From NCBI GenBank assembly GCA_938075675.1, contig CALJHE010000006.1, forward strand, positions 124,001 through 188,000: 64,000 nucleotides of DNA. Direction: 5' to 3'. The notes under the pieces are model-generated. The model saw only the letters and a program-made list of their open reading frames with translations. It was not told the origin of the DNA and did not search any database. A program made the translations under genes and the position numbers. This document shows, one piece after another, positions 50,675-59,347 of the stretch (position 1 is its first letter; every line of letters begins with the position of its first letter). Origin of the DNA: Candidatus Poseidoniaceae archaeon (lineage in GTDB: Archaea; Thermoplasmatota; Poseidoniia; Poseidoniales; Poseidoniaceae).

Positions 50675-52135
50675 TTACTCAGGAGAATCTGGGTTTTTGA
50701 CGCAAATGTTGGTCATTTCCGAGAAGAATTCCATCGACCATTTACCGCCTTCTCTCCCTACGCCTGAATTCTTAACACCGCCGAAAGGTGTTCTTAGGTC
50801 TCTGTGTAGCCAGGTATTCACCCATACGATTCCAGTATCTATTTTCGTAGCAAAGTTACGACCACGTTCCAGGTCCTTGGTCCAAACAGAACCAGCTAGG
50901 CCGTATTCGGAATGATTGGCCATGACAATGGCTTCCTCTTCTGAATCAAATGTATGAAGCGTTACCATTGGACCAAAGATTTCCTCAGTCGCACATCGGG
51001 AAGTGTAGGATAAGCCAGATACAACCGTCGGTCGCAAAAAGGCTCCAACCCCATCAGGACCCGTGAAACCAGTCATTGCCCGAGTTCCACCCGTCAGCAC
51101 AGTACCCCCTTCGGCAAGTCCTAATTCAATGTACGACTCGACTTTTTCGAGATGCTCGGGTGAGATAACAGACCCCATAACCGTCTCATCGAGAGATGGA
51201 TTACCAATCGAGATTGAATTGACCTTTTCGATAAAACGCTTGGTGAACTCTTCTGCTATTGCCGAGTCGACTAAAATTCGTGAACCACAGAGGCACACTT
51301 GCCCCGAATTTGTGAAGGCAGCACGTACCGCACCGTCGACGGCCAGTGAGAGGTCGGCATCTTTGAGCACGATTGTTGCGTTTTTTCCGCCCAGTTCCAA
51401 TGACAATTTCTTGAACATAGGCGCAGCAGTTCGTGCCACAATTCTGCCGGTCGCTGTGCCACCGGTAAAGGAAATACCCTTGATACCGGGTGCTTCAAGG
51501 ATAGACTGGCCAACCTCAGGCCCGAGCCCATGCACGAGGTTAAACACTCCAGAAGGTAAGTCCAATTCATGCAAGGTTTCAGCCAAAATGTTGGCTGTGA
51601 GCGGTGTGATTTCACTCGGTTTGGCTACAATTGTATTCCCCATCAGCAGTGCAGGTGCTACTTTCCAACTAAGGAGATACAGAGGTAGATTCCACGGTGT
51701 GATGAGACCAACTGTTCCAACCGGCGAACGGTGGACATAGTTCATTGCATCAGCCATTTCAAACGTCATTTCAGATTGTTCTCGACTGAAACCAGCAAAA
51801 AATCGAAAGTTACTGACTGAGCGCGAAGCATCCACGCGGCGAGCAAGTGAAATTGGTTTTCCAGTATCCATCGATTCAGTCTGAGCAATGTGTTCATGTT
51901 TCTTTTCCAGTGCGTCTGCGATGCGGTCGAGCCAATCTGCGCGTTCAAGCATTGAAAGAGCCCCCCATTCCGACTGGGCTGAATGCGCAGCATCAACAGC
52001 CATTTGGACATCGTTCACCTTTGAGCGGGGAATCGTTGCAATACATTCAGCGGTTGCTGGGTTGTAATCCTCAAGAGTCTCTCCATCCAATGCGGCTTGA
52101 AAGACTCCGCCGATGTAGTTCTTGATTTCGAGCAT
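50675..52135 (-). CDS. Aldehyde dehydrogenase, 2-aminomuconic/2-hydroxymuconic semialdehyde dehydrogenase-like
   Basis: 486-aa NAD(P)-dependent aldehyde dehydrogenase. Seen: ITPWNLPLYLLSWK (oxyanion Asn, about 147), SFTGGTATGR (cofactor), LELGGKNATI (general base Glu, about 247), SGQVCLCGSRI (catalytic Cys, about 280) and TPFGGVKNSGVGREGGKWSMEFF near the end. The combination of PWNLPLYL, CLC-SRI and GREGG.-S-EFF is characteristic of semialdehyde dehydrogenases of the 2-aminomuconate/2-hydroxymuconate group. It starts 2 nt after the asparaginase-like stop, in an operon with the LLM oxidoreductase. Start ATG 52135 (MLEIKNY). Confidence 0.88.
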   Translation of the reverse strand: MLEIKNYIGGVFQAALDGETLEDYNPATAECIATIPRSKVNDVQMAVDAAHSAQSEWGALSMLERADWLDRIADALEKKHEHIAQTESMDTGKPISLARRVDASRSVSNFRFFAGFSREQSEMTFEMADAMNYVHRSPVGTVGLITPWNLPLYLLSWKVAPALLMGNTIVAKPSEITPLTANILAETLHELDLPSGVFNLVHGLGPEVGQSILEAPGIKGISFTGGTATGRIVARTAAPMFKKLSLELGGKNATIVLKDADLSLAVDGAVRAAFTNSGQVCLCGSRILVDSAIAEEFTKRFIEKVNSISIGNPSLDETVMGSVISPEHLEKVESYIELGLAEGGTVLTGGTRAMTGFTGPDGVGAFLRPTVVSGLSYTSRCATEEIFGPMVTLHTFDSEEEAIVMANHSEYGLAGSVWTKDLERGRNFATKIDTGIVWVNTWLHRDLRTPFGGVKNSGVGREGGKWSMEFFSEMTNICVKNPDSPE

Positions 52136-52137
52136 GC

Positions 52138-53253
52138 TCACATCTCCACATCGTACAGCCATCTGTCTTGATCTGGATCCCATTCATCCCAAGTCGGTAA
52201 CTTTTCCAGATGAGGAAGGTAATGTTCGGGTACAATTCCTGGGACAATGAATGCTTTTTGTCTGTGAAGTGGGTACGGGTTACGCAAGTTTATCCCGAGT
52301 ACTCCGAGAACTGCACGGGCAACATACCACATGGCTTGAGAGTTCCAGCCGTGTGCGATTTTGACAACAATACCGAGTCCTTTTGGATAATCAGGGTGTT
52401 CTATGGCAAGTCCAAGTAGTCCATCAGCGCCTTCCTTAGCGATGACTTTTCCTTCACCTGCCTTGAGAACGGTTGAGTCGAGGCGATTGAAACCTCCAAC
52501 GAGGTCAGGATGACGAACCATTGCCTCCCATATCCAATCTTTGTCCTTGTCTCGCACAAGTCCAGCATAGATTTGAGCCAGTTCAGCAACGGTGTTGGAC
52601 ACCGTAGGAAGTCCACATCCGTCTTTTGCAATACGAAGGGGTTTCCATTCTTCGCCGAGGTAGGTTCTCAATTCAACCATGTAGGCGTCGAAGACTTCGT
52701 GAGTTGGAAGCGTATATCCTGCACGATTCCATCCTTTTTTCCGGCAACCGAGTAAGATTGCGGCGTGTTCTCCCGAGCAAGTGTGGTACCATCGGCGAGG
52801 CCTTCGAACCTGTCGGCCAAATTGAATCAATGGTACATCAAGCGGAGTGAGCATGAGAGGCCATTCCTCCTGCGCTAGAAGCGATTGAGCGGCAGCAACG
52901 TGCTCTGTGTCGCCGTTGTGAGATGCCACAGCTATCGCTTTCTGTTCCCAACTGGTGTCTGCCAGTTCTTCAGTGAATGCCTTGAGCATGAACGGTTTCA
53001 TCATCGAACGACCGTAGCACAATACATTTCCTCCAAAGGAATGGATGACTTCATCGCCGTGTGACCAAGCAATTGCTCCGTGAATGGTCGTCTCAGATAC
53101 ACCGTTTCTTCGATAATCGACCAAGGGCTCCCAAGCCACTTCTCGACCGGTTGGAATACCTTCGATTTTCTCGCCGAGAGGTGATTCGGGGTAAAGCGAA
53201 CTGCCTGGCTTGCCGGGTTCAACTGCGGATGGTGTGTCATGCTCGATTGCCAC
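52138..53253 (-). CDS. L-asparaginase II (Rhizobium-type) family amidohydrolase
   Basis: 371 aa with a GTG start. Matches the plant/Rhizobium-type asparaginase II family: RSMMKPFML (Ser-x-x-Lys nucleophile pair), AVASHNGDTEHV, HTCSGEHAAILLG and DGCGLPTV. In characterised members the second block reads CSGKH, with Cys, Lys and the DGCG Cys around a metal; here that Lys is Glu, so specificity may differ. It is 4 nt downstream of the LLM gene and 2 nt upstream of the aldehyde dehydrogenase, which links it to that pathway. It could hydrolyse an amide intermediate rather than asparagine; that is inference. Confidence 0.8.
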   Translation of the reverse strand: MAIEHDTPSAVEPGKPGSSLYPESPLGEKIEGIPTGREVAWEPLVDYRRNGVSETTIHGAIAWSHGDEVIHSFGGNVLCYGRSMMKPFMLKAFTEELADTSWEQKAIAVASHNGDTEHVAAAQSLLAQEEWPLMLTPLDVPLIQFGRQVRRPRRWYHTCSGEHAAILLGCRKKGWNRAGYTLPTHEVFDAYMVELRTYLGEEWKPLRIAKDGCGLPTVSNTVAELAQIYAGLVRDKDKDWIWEAMVRHPDLVGGFNRLDSTVLKAGEGKVIAKEGADGLLGLAIEHPDYPKGLGIVVKIAHGWNSQAMWYVARAVLGVLGINLRNPYPLHRQKAFIVPGIVPEHYLPHLEKLPTWDEWDPDQDRWLYDVEM

Positions 53254-53257
53254 GCTT

Positions 53258-54508
53258 TCACGCTCCTGTAAGGATGTTTTCGACCCGAGGTGCGACCTGT
53301 TCCATGTAGGCGGTCATGTCTCGACATACTCTTTCCGAGTCGTGGTTGAAGAAATCGAACCAGGCCATGATTCGATCCTCTGGATGGAAACGTTCAACGA
53401 TTTGCTGGGCAATCTCTTCTGCGTTTCCAATGAGTGCATTTTGTGCAGCATTCTCGACTTTCGACGGGTCGATTGTCCCTTCAAGTGCGTTCCAGTATGC
53501 ACCCAAGGCAGCTTTGGCTTCACGATGAGCAGCCAAACTCTGTTCTTCAGGTGTAAGGCCTTCTTCTGCGTTCAAGAACACAAACGATGTCCGTGGCATA
53601 TCACTTCGCTTCCAAGAGCCTCCATCGGGATGGAATACTTCACTCATCCTTGCGTGAGTTGAATCGATAACCTCCGGTTTGGTTATTGAAAGGTTGAACA
53701 CTTTAACCGGCAATATCGTGTTCAAATATTCTTGAGCGCGTGGGTCATGAGTACCTGCTATAAGACTCAACAATTCTCTTCGGAAGGTGCACGGAATAAT
53801 TTTCAATTCTTCGAAAACGTATCGTTTTGGGATTTCAATTTTCTCAGGAGCCTCGTTCAATTGTTCAAACTCTATTGCAGCATTCTGCACTTTCTCCCAA
53901 TCTTCATCGCTGCGGAAATTCGCACGAGTGAGGACGGTTTCATAGGTGGAGTTTGAATGAACGACATCGCCACGTAGGAGTTTCAAGAAAATGTCACTTG
54001 CTTCCATGAAAATCTGTCCACGGAGTGCGGGCCACGCAGCCTCTTCAATCGAATTGCGTGGTACTATGCCATAGGGTCTTGCCATAAATTCAAATCGCCC
54101 AGCGGAGAATCCGATGTGCAATTTACGATTCTCATCGGGGTTGAGTCCGTGCAACTGGAGCGTGTTTGCTATGCGTTCGGCCTGAGCAATCGGGCCACCG
54201 GATGCTAGAATCGAGACGACAGCGCTTCCAATTTCGATGTTCTTTGTTTGTCGAAAGGATTCCATCGCCAGTTGTGGGAAGTCGGTACAAAGACCGACTT
54301 CACCTTTCCAGTGAGGTACGACTGGTTTCGAATTTAATTGTTGAGTTACCGTCGATAAATGGGCTTGAGCAATCCATCCAACACCGAAGCCAAGTGAATC
54401 GGCAACCTTGAGTTGTTGGAAGTAGTTTCGGAACATATCTTGTTCTGTTGGTACATGTCCATTGGCGTCAGGTGTCTGACTGATTGAGAAAAAAATGTCA
54501 TGGTCCAT
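53258..54508 (-). CDS. LLM-class (luciferase-like) flavin-dependent oxidoreductase
   Basis: 416-aa bacterial-luciferase-type TIM barrel. Typical features are VADSLGFGVGWIAQAHL in the first beta-alpha unit, IEIGSAVVSILASGGPIAQAERIANTLQLH and KLHIGFSAGRFEF; the C-terminal EEIAQQIVERFHPEDRIMAWFDF is the usual terminal unit. LLM enzymes use reduced FMN or F420 for monooxygenation or dehydrogenation. First gene of a tight three-gene operon with the amidase and aldehyde dehydrogenase. Substrate unknown; a ring- or heteroatom-oxidising monooxygenase is plausible by context. Start at ATG 54508 (MDHDIFF) instead of 54544. Confidence 0.87.
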   Translation of the reverse strand: MDHDIFFSISQTPDANGHVPTEQDMFRNYFQQLKVADSLGFGVGWIAQAHLSTVTQQLNSKPVVPHWKGEVGLCTDFPQLAMESFRQTKNIEIGSAVVSILASGGPIAQAERIANTLQLHGLNPDENRKLHIGFSAGRFEFMARPYGIVPRNSIEEAAWPALRGQIFMEASDIFLKLLRGDVVHSNSTYETVLTRANFRSDEDWEKVQNAAIEFEQLNEAPEKIEIPKRYVFEELKIIPCTFRRELLSLIAGTHDPRAQEYLNTILPVKVFNLSITKPEVIDSTHARMSEVFHPDGGSWKRSDMPRTSFVFLNAEEGLTPEEQSLAAHREAKAALGAYWNALEGTIDPSKVENAAQNALIGNAEEIAQQIVERFHPEDRIMAWFDFFNHDSERVCRDMTAYMEQVAPRVENILTGA

Positions 54509-54571
54509 GGGGGCACCGTTACGCCCCAGTCGAAACCACATCATAACGAGTGTGGGTAAACAGTCTGGATT

Positions 54572-55417
54572 TCAATCTTGATTTTGATTTGAATTGCGGT
54601 TGTTGAAATCAGCGAGGTCCTCTATTCTTTGACGAACCGCTATGGGGGTTGGTAATCCTGCATTGATGAATGTGTGGAGGCAATCCGAGAGTTGCAGCAT
54701 TGCTGTTTCGTAGTCCTCCGCAATCTCAGCGATGTCGGCGAGTCCCCACCGTGCAACGAGTTGTCCTGAGAGGTCCTCCAACTCACCGGCGAGTTCCAAA
54801 GATTGTTCATACAAATCTTTGGCCGCAGCGAAGTTTCCGATGGTGGCCTGCGAATGCGCAAGATCAGCCATCGCTTCGATTTGTGCTTCTTCATCTTTCA
54901 TCTTCATGGCTAATTCGATGCGGCGTGTGCCGTGGACAATCGCAGTGTCGTGGTCGTTCATTCTCTTGGCACATGTTTCCAATACTGCGAGTCCGTAAGC
55001 AATGCCAGATGAGTCCTCAATGGATTCTCGTAGCCTGATGGAGCGGTTTGCGAAGGCTTGTGCTTCCTCATACTCCTCTTTTCCTAAATGCAGGAGTGCG
55101 GTATGATGGAATACTGCAGCTGCGAGTGGAGCGCCGCCCTCCATCAGTTCAGATTTGACAGCCAACTCTGCAAAGATATCAACTTCTGCAACTGAATATT
55201 TATGACCTTCAAAGTCTGCCCAACCTTGCTCAATTTCATCAGCAGCGTTTTGTTTGGCATGGTGCAACAAGCGTTCAGACAATTCAATGTCATCCAACTC
55301 CTGCGCCAATGGAATGAGTCGAAGGGCTAGAGGAGTATTGATGTCGTCCATTGCCCCACCAGCAGTGAGCATGTCCAGAATTTTACGGGCTTGCTCAGCA
55401 TTGACTTCTCCGTTCAT
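54572..55417 (-). CDS. TPR-like helical repeat protein
   Basis: 281 aa made of paired helices with TPR spacing: AAVFHHTALLHLGKEEYEEAQAFANRSI, GIAYGLAVLETCAKRMNDHDTAI and AMADLAHSQATIGNFAAAKDLYEQSLELA are clear repeats. Soluble and acidic; probably a protein-interaction scaffold. It lies 63 nt upstream of the LLM oxidoreductase on the same strand, so it may be in the same transcript. Partners cannot be read from sequence. Confidence 0.82.
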   Translation of the reverse strand: MNGEVNAEQARKILDMLTAGGAMDDINTPLALRLIPLAQELDDIELSERLLHHAKQNAADEIEQGWADFEGHKYSVAEVDIFAELAVKSELMEGGAPLAAAVFHHTALLHLGKEEYEEAQAFANRSIRLRESIEDSSGIAYGLAVLETCAKRMNDHDTAIVHGTRRIELAMKMKDEEAQIEAMADLAHSQATIGNFAAAKDLYEQSLELAGELEDLSGQLVARWGLADIAEIAEDYETAMLQLSDCLHTFINAGLPTPIAVRQRIEDLADFNNRNSNQNQD

Positions 55418-55507
55418 GCCTCGTCGCAGTCACCACGCGTCAAGAACCTATGTGTTTCTCTTCTTCAAAGTTAAACCTTGATAACAGAGTTCAATCATGG
55501 ACCTTGT

Positions 55508-56488
55508 ATGGGTAATTACGATGGGTATCTACAAGGGTTGAGCCTTGCAGCAATTCTCATCCTCGCCCCAATTGCCCTGCAATCCATTTTGTCCGACGAT
55601 TCGGATGTCGTCTATGTGTTGATTCCAGGCGAAGAGGAGACGACAACGATATACATCGAAAACAACACTTCGACGAACGATGCCCGTGCGCCGGAACTTA
55701 ATCGCTCAGAGGTCGCTCGAATCGCTTCGTTCAACATCAAAGTGTTCGGGGAAACCAAGATGGGTAAACCAGCAGTCGTTGATGCGTTGGTCGATATCGT
55801 TCTGACCTATGATTTGGTTGCCGTCCAAGAAATCAAGGATATTGACCAAACGGTCCCTTACGATTTCCTTGATGCAATTAACGCCAAATCCTCAACCGCA
55901 TGGGAAATGCTTCTCAGCCCGCGTAGTGGGCTTCAAGACGACGACCAATCTTCGCAAGAGCAATATGCGTTTTACTACAACACCTCAGTGTTTCATGCGA
56001 TGGGAAACGGAACATTGCACAATGACAGCGTCAACGATGACTTCCAGCGGGAGCCCTTCATCGGACAGTTCGAACTGCTCGATGAAAACGGTACCGGCAC
56101 TGGCTTTAATCTGAGCCTCATCACAATTCACACGAAGCCAGGCGAAGCGACCATTGGAGAAATCAATGCCCTTCACAATGTAGTGAACACCTATCTTGAA
56201 AACAACACTGAAGAGGAGGAAGTGGTTATCCTCGGTGATTTTAACGCTGCATGCTCCTATGTTTCATCAAACGAATTATCCAATTCACCTCTCGCTCATT
56301 CGAATTACACTTGGATCATTGAAAACAACGTTGATACAACCGTTTCGGACAGTTATTGTGCCTATGACCGTATCGTTACGAACGGTGACTTAGATGGTCG
56401 CTTGGTCGGCACTTGGGGCGTTGATACATCCTTCTCTGACAGCGATATATCTGACCATTATCCAGTTTGGTTTGACATCAAAAGATGA
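55508..56488 (+). CDS. Secreted or membrane-anchored DNase I-like (endonuclease/exonuclease/phosphatase) protein
   Basis: 326 aa. An N-terminal hydrophobic segment (SLAAILILAPIALQSIL) is followed by a linker with sequons and an endonuclease/exonuclease/phosphatase domain: ASFNIKVFG (about 75), VAVQEIKD (metal Glu, about 105), IHTKPGEA, VILGDFNAAC (Asp/Asn, about 247) and SDISDHYPVWF (catalytic His). All metal and catalytic motifs are present. Likely an extracellular nuclease for DNA-derived phosphate or nucleotides, although a phospholipase-type activity is possible. The longer ORF uses a TTG (55478); ATG 55508 is chosen. Confidence 0.87.
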   Translation: MGNYDGYLQGLSLAAILILAPIALQSILSDDSDVVYVLIPGEEETTTIYIENNTSTNDARAPELNRSEVARIASFNIKVFGETKMGKPAVVDALVDIVLTYDLVAVQEIKDIDQTVPYDFLDAINAKSSTAWEMLLSPRSGLQDDDQSSQEQYAFYYNTSVFHAMGNGTLHNDSVNDDFQREPFIGQFELLDENGTGTGFNLSLITIHTKPGEATIGEINALHNVVNTYLENNTEEEEVVILGDFNAACSYVSSNELSNSPLAHSNYTWIIENNVDTTVSDSYCAYDRIVTNGDLDGRLVGTWGVDTSFSDSDISDHYPVWFDIKR

Positions 56489-57304
56489 TCATATTCCGCG
56501 CAAACGTCCACCATCAACGGCGAGACTGACACCTCGAATGCCACCCGATGCAGGTAGGGTGAGGAAGGTGATTGCGGATGCAGTTTCAAGAGGCTCGATT
56601 AACCGCTCAATTGGAACTTGGCTCATCCAACCGTCGTGGACTTCTTCGACCGTTTTTCCTGTACGTTGGTTGATGGACGATGCCAACGAACCCAAGCGTT
56701 CGGTGTTGGTGAATCCAGGAAGTACATTGTTGATGGTAATGCAAGGGGGCAATTCTCTGGACAAACTCTTGGCCCATGAAGCCATAGCTCCCCGTAGGGT
56801 ATTGGAAAGGCCAATGTTCGGGATTGGCTCTTTTACGGAAGTCGAAATTATTTGGACAATCCGTCCATAGCCTTCTTGCTCCATGCCAGGACTGATGATT
56901 TGTGTCAGCGTATGGGCTGCGTGGAGATGGCGTTTGAATGGAGCCTCAAAGTCGCTCACTGTATTTGCAAGAAGCGGGCCTCCAGGAGGTCCTCCAGCAT
57001 TGTTGATGAGGATGTGTACATTGCCCCTTTGCTGGAGTAAATCAGTAACTGCAGTTCGTATTGATTCAGTATCTTCGAGATCAAGTGGTAGAGCATGGTG
57101 ATTGCCGCTGCCAAGCGTTTTCAGTTCTTGACAAAGTTGATTCAAAGCCTCTTCATTTCGGGCGCATACGGTTACATCAGCGCCGGCTTTAGCGAGCATT
57201 TTTGCTGTTGCAGCACCGATTCCTTTGCTTGCTCCGCATACCAAGGCATGCTTGCCAGTGAGAGCGCTGGTCGAATAGGGGTAGTCGTTACCGAGGAGGT
57301 CCAT
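56489..57304 (-). CDS. Short-chain dehydrogenase/reductase with atypical active site
   Basis: 271-aa Rossmann SDR: LVCGASKGIGAATAKML (TGxxxGIG site with Cys at the Thr position), DLED, INNAGGPPGG, and a catalytic Ser in QIISTSVKE. Where YxxxK is expected it has SNTLR, so Tyr is Ser and Lys is Arg. The C-terminus ends VSLAVDGGRLRG, as in FabG-like proteins. NAD(P) binding looks intact, but standard proton-relay chemistry does not. It converges on the DNase-like gene with no spacer and follows the hydrolase by 40 nt. Confidence 0.85.
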   Translation of the reverse strand: MDLLGNDYPYSTSALTGKHALVCGASKGIGAATAKMLAKAGADVTVCARNEEALNQLCQELKTLGSGNHHALPLDLEDTESIRTAVTDLLQQRGNVHILINNAGGPPGGPLLANTVSDFEAPFKRHLHAAHTLTQIISPGMEQEGYGRIVQIISTSVKEPIPNIGLSNTLRGAMASWAKSLSRELPPCITINNVLPGFTNTERLGSLASSINQRTGKTVEEVHDGWMSQVPIERLIEPLETASAITFLTLPASGGIRGVSLAVDGGRLRGI

Positions 57305-57344
57305 GTACTCGGCAGAGGGTGCTCTTCAAAGGCTCTTCTGTTCA

Positions 57345-58109
57345 TTAAAGCCAGTCGAGGATGGCGTCCAATTCGACCAACCAATCGTCTGAAGCGACAT
57401 CGATGATGGAATAATGGTCACCAGGTAGCCACAACTTCTGCACATCCGTACCCTTCGCCGACATTACTCGGGCGTACGTCTCAGACTGTTCTTTCGGCAC
57501 ATCTACATCCTTTTCTCCGTGAATCAATAACACCGGTGCAACCGGGGAATGGTCCACAGGATTCAGTTGGCTCCATAGTGTTGGGTCTTCCTCTGGACTG
57601 CATCCAATCCATTTTCGCACAGCATCACCCTCGTCTGAGAGTTGTGCTCTGTCGGCACTCACCAAGTCCGTTAGAGGCGCTTGAGCGATGGCGAGCCAAG
57701 GCTTTCTCTCTGCCTTAGATGCCAACAAAAGGGCGAGGTGACCTCCAGCAGAATGGCCCATCACCATAGAGCGGGTCACATCGATGCCTGGTAACAAAGC
57801 CAACTGACCCCAAGCACGCATTACATCAGATAGGGTGTCCATCCAAACGCCCTCGTCGCCTTCACTCCAACCCTTGAATTCTATGTTCCATGCTGCAACT
57901 CCAGCCTCTGCAAGGTCTTCAGCAATAGGTTTCATCAGTTCACTGGTCCACTTCGTTTTCCAGAAGCCACCGTGGATGAGCATTACACAAGGGATGCCAG
58001 GTCCCTTCTGGTAAGGTGAAGGATCGTCTGGCATATACAAGTCCGCAAATTGCCACTCTTCAGCGCCCCATTGCATACGGTCAACGGCCATATGGTTCTC
58101 ACACCGCAT
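57345..58109 (-). CDS. Alpha/beta hydrolase, kynurenine formamidase/esterase-like
   Basis: About 254 aa. The oxyanion motif is MLIHGGFWKTKW (HGGxW as in arylformamidases and the BD-FAE group), the nucleophile elbow MGHSAGGHLALLLAS, the acid in IHGEKDVDVP and the His in PGDHYSI; the triad is complete. Known HGGxW members include kynurenine formamidase, which would fit an aminoaromatic pathway, but esterases share the motif. It diverges from the glutathione peroxidase gene; start at ATG 58109, with 58091 possible. Confidence 0.84.
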   Translation of the reverse strand: MRCENHMAVDRMQWGAEEWQFADLYMPDDPSPYQKGPGIPCVMLIHGGFWKTKWTSELMKPIAEDLAEAGVAAWNIEFKGWSEGDEGVWMDTLSDVMRAWGQLALLPGIDVTRSMVMGHSAGGHLALLLASKAERKPWLAIAQAPLTDLVSADRAQLSDEGDAVRKWIGCSPEEDPTLWSQLNPVDHSPVAPVLLIHGEKDVDVPKEQSETYARVMSAKGTDVQKLWLPGDHYSIIDVASDDWLVELDAILDWL

Positions 58110-58177
58110 GTCGTCTATCACCCTTGCTCTTCGAAACGAATACAAGAATTGAAGTGCCGAACCCTGTACTGGCAATT

Positions 58178-58633
58178 ATGGACAACCCATTAGACATTGA
58201 GATTGAGACCATGGACGGCGAGAACACTACATTGAAGGCTTTGGGTGACGAAGGAACTGAGCATTGGGTTGTTGTTAATGTCGCAAGTGCATGTGGTTTT
58301 ACTCGTCAATACGCTGGTCTACAGACGCTTTCTCAGCAAGATGGAGTTACAGTCGTAGGTTTTCCCTGCAATCAATTCGGTGCTCAAGAACCTGGAACGC
58401 ACCAAGAAATCTGTGATTTCACAGCAGAGAAGTTTGAAGTTGATTTTCCACTGATGGCTAAGATTGATGTCAAAGGGGACGCATCCACGCCATTGTTTCA
58501 GGCTCTTTCTACTTCAACAGATGCTTCAGGATACACGGGTGACATTCGCTGGAACTTTGCAAAATTCGTCATCAACGCTGACGGCAATGTTTCGAGATTC
58601 ACAAGCAGTGATGAGCCTGAAGAGCTACTCTGA
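58178..58633 (+). CDS. Glutathione peroxidase-family thiol peroxidase
   Basis: 151 aa with a thioredoxin fold. The peroxidatic Cys is in VASACGFTRQ (Cys, not selenocysteine), the Gln in FPCNQFGAQEPG, and the Trp/Asn in WNFAKFVI, giving the complete tetrad. The FPCNQF Cys is the likely resolving Cys, so thioredoxin is the probable reductant. The C-terminus is a little shorter than usual. It reduces hydroperoxides in the cytoplasm. Start at ATG 58178 (MDNPLD); the longer ORF overlaps the divergent hydrolase. It converges on the GST-like gene (3-nt gap). Confidence 0.9.
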   Translation: MDNPLDIEIETMDGENTTLKALGDEGTEHWVVVNVASACGFTRQYAGLQTLSQQDGVTVVGFPCNQFGAQEPGTHQEICDFTAEKFEVDFPLMAKIDVKGDASTPLFQALSTSTDASGYTGDIRWNFAKFVINADGNVSRFTSSDEPEELL

Positions 58634-58636
58634 TGT

Positions 58637-59302
58637 TCACTCGAGGTCAAATGCGCCGGGCTTGAACACCCATCGGTACTCATCCTCTCGATCATAGTAT
58701 GCCTTCACTCGTGGGTCATTTGCTACTTTGTCGTGATACTTCAAGAGGGTCGGGTATGCATGAGCCATTGCTGAATCAATTCCGTCAAACTGCCCTGAAA
58801 ACATCATAAAAATGTTGAGGAAGGCTTTGACATCAGCGAGTGTCATGTCTTCAGTATCTGCCAACCATCCAGTTGTTGATTTGTTGAACAGTGATTCTAA
58901 GTCCTTCAAGCCGAGGTCCAGTTTTGTTCCTTCAACGAACAGGGCCTTACGTGCTGCGATGCGCTCATCGAGGTCTTCGATTCTAAATGTCGGAGTGAAC
59001 TCAGTTCTCCACCCTTGAATGAGTTCGAGGATTTCATCAACCTTTCCTCGAACAAAGAGGTCTTCAGGTTCGAGTCCAGCGACTGCAGCAGCGTATCTCA
59101 TTAGCGCACTGGATTCAGCGATTGTGCCTTGAGGTGTCTTGAGCACAGGTAGGAATCCCCATGGCAGTTCTCCGCTTTCCTTGAGGGCTTGGTAACCCTC
59201 CCAATCGACGGTCGTATTCTTCCAAGGCAGTTCTGAAATTTCTAAACAAAGGCGGGTCGGCTCGGCATATCCTGGCGAGTTGAAGTAAATCAGTTCGTGC
59301 AT
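58637..59302 (-). CDS. Glutathione S-transferase-fold protein
   Basis: 221 aa. An N-terminal thioredoxin-like domain (about 1-78) reads LIYFNSPGYAEPTRLCLEISELPW and GFLPVLKTPQGTIAESSALMRYAA, with the cis-Pro (LPVL) and ESSA glutathione-contact motif. The C-terminal domain is all helical (TLADVKAFLNIF carries the conserved capping Asp). It resembles Sigma/Mu-type GSTs. GSTs are uncommon in archaea, and glutathione itself is generally absent, so the real cofactor is open. It is convergent with the peroxidase gene. Confidence 0.85.
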   Translation of the reverse strand: MHELIYFNSPGYAEPTRLCLEISELPWKNTTVDWEGYQALKESGELPWGFLPVLKTPQGTIAESSALMRYAAAVAGLEPEDLFVRGKVDEILELIQGWRTEFTPTFRIEDLDERIAARKALFVEGTKLDLGLKDLESLFNKSTTGWLADTEDMTLADVKAFLNIFMMFSGQFDGIDSAMAHAYPTLLKYHDKVANDPRVKAYYDREDEYRWVFKPGAFDLE

Positions 59303-59347
59303 AGAGTCGGCTCAAAGCCGAGGTTCAAGAAGACTTCGCCAAACCAA

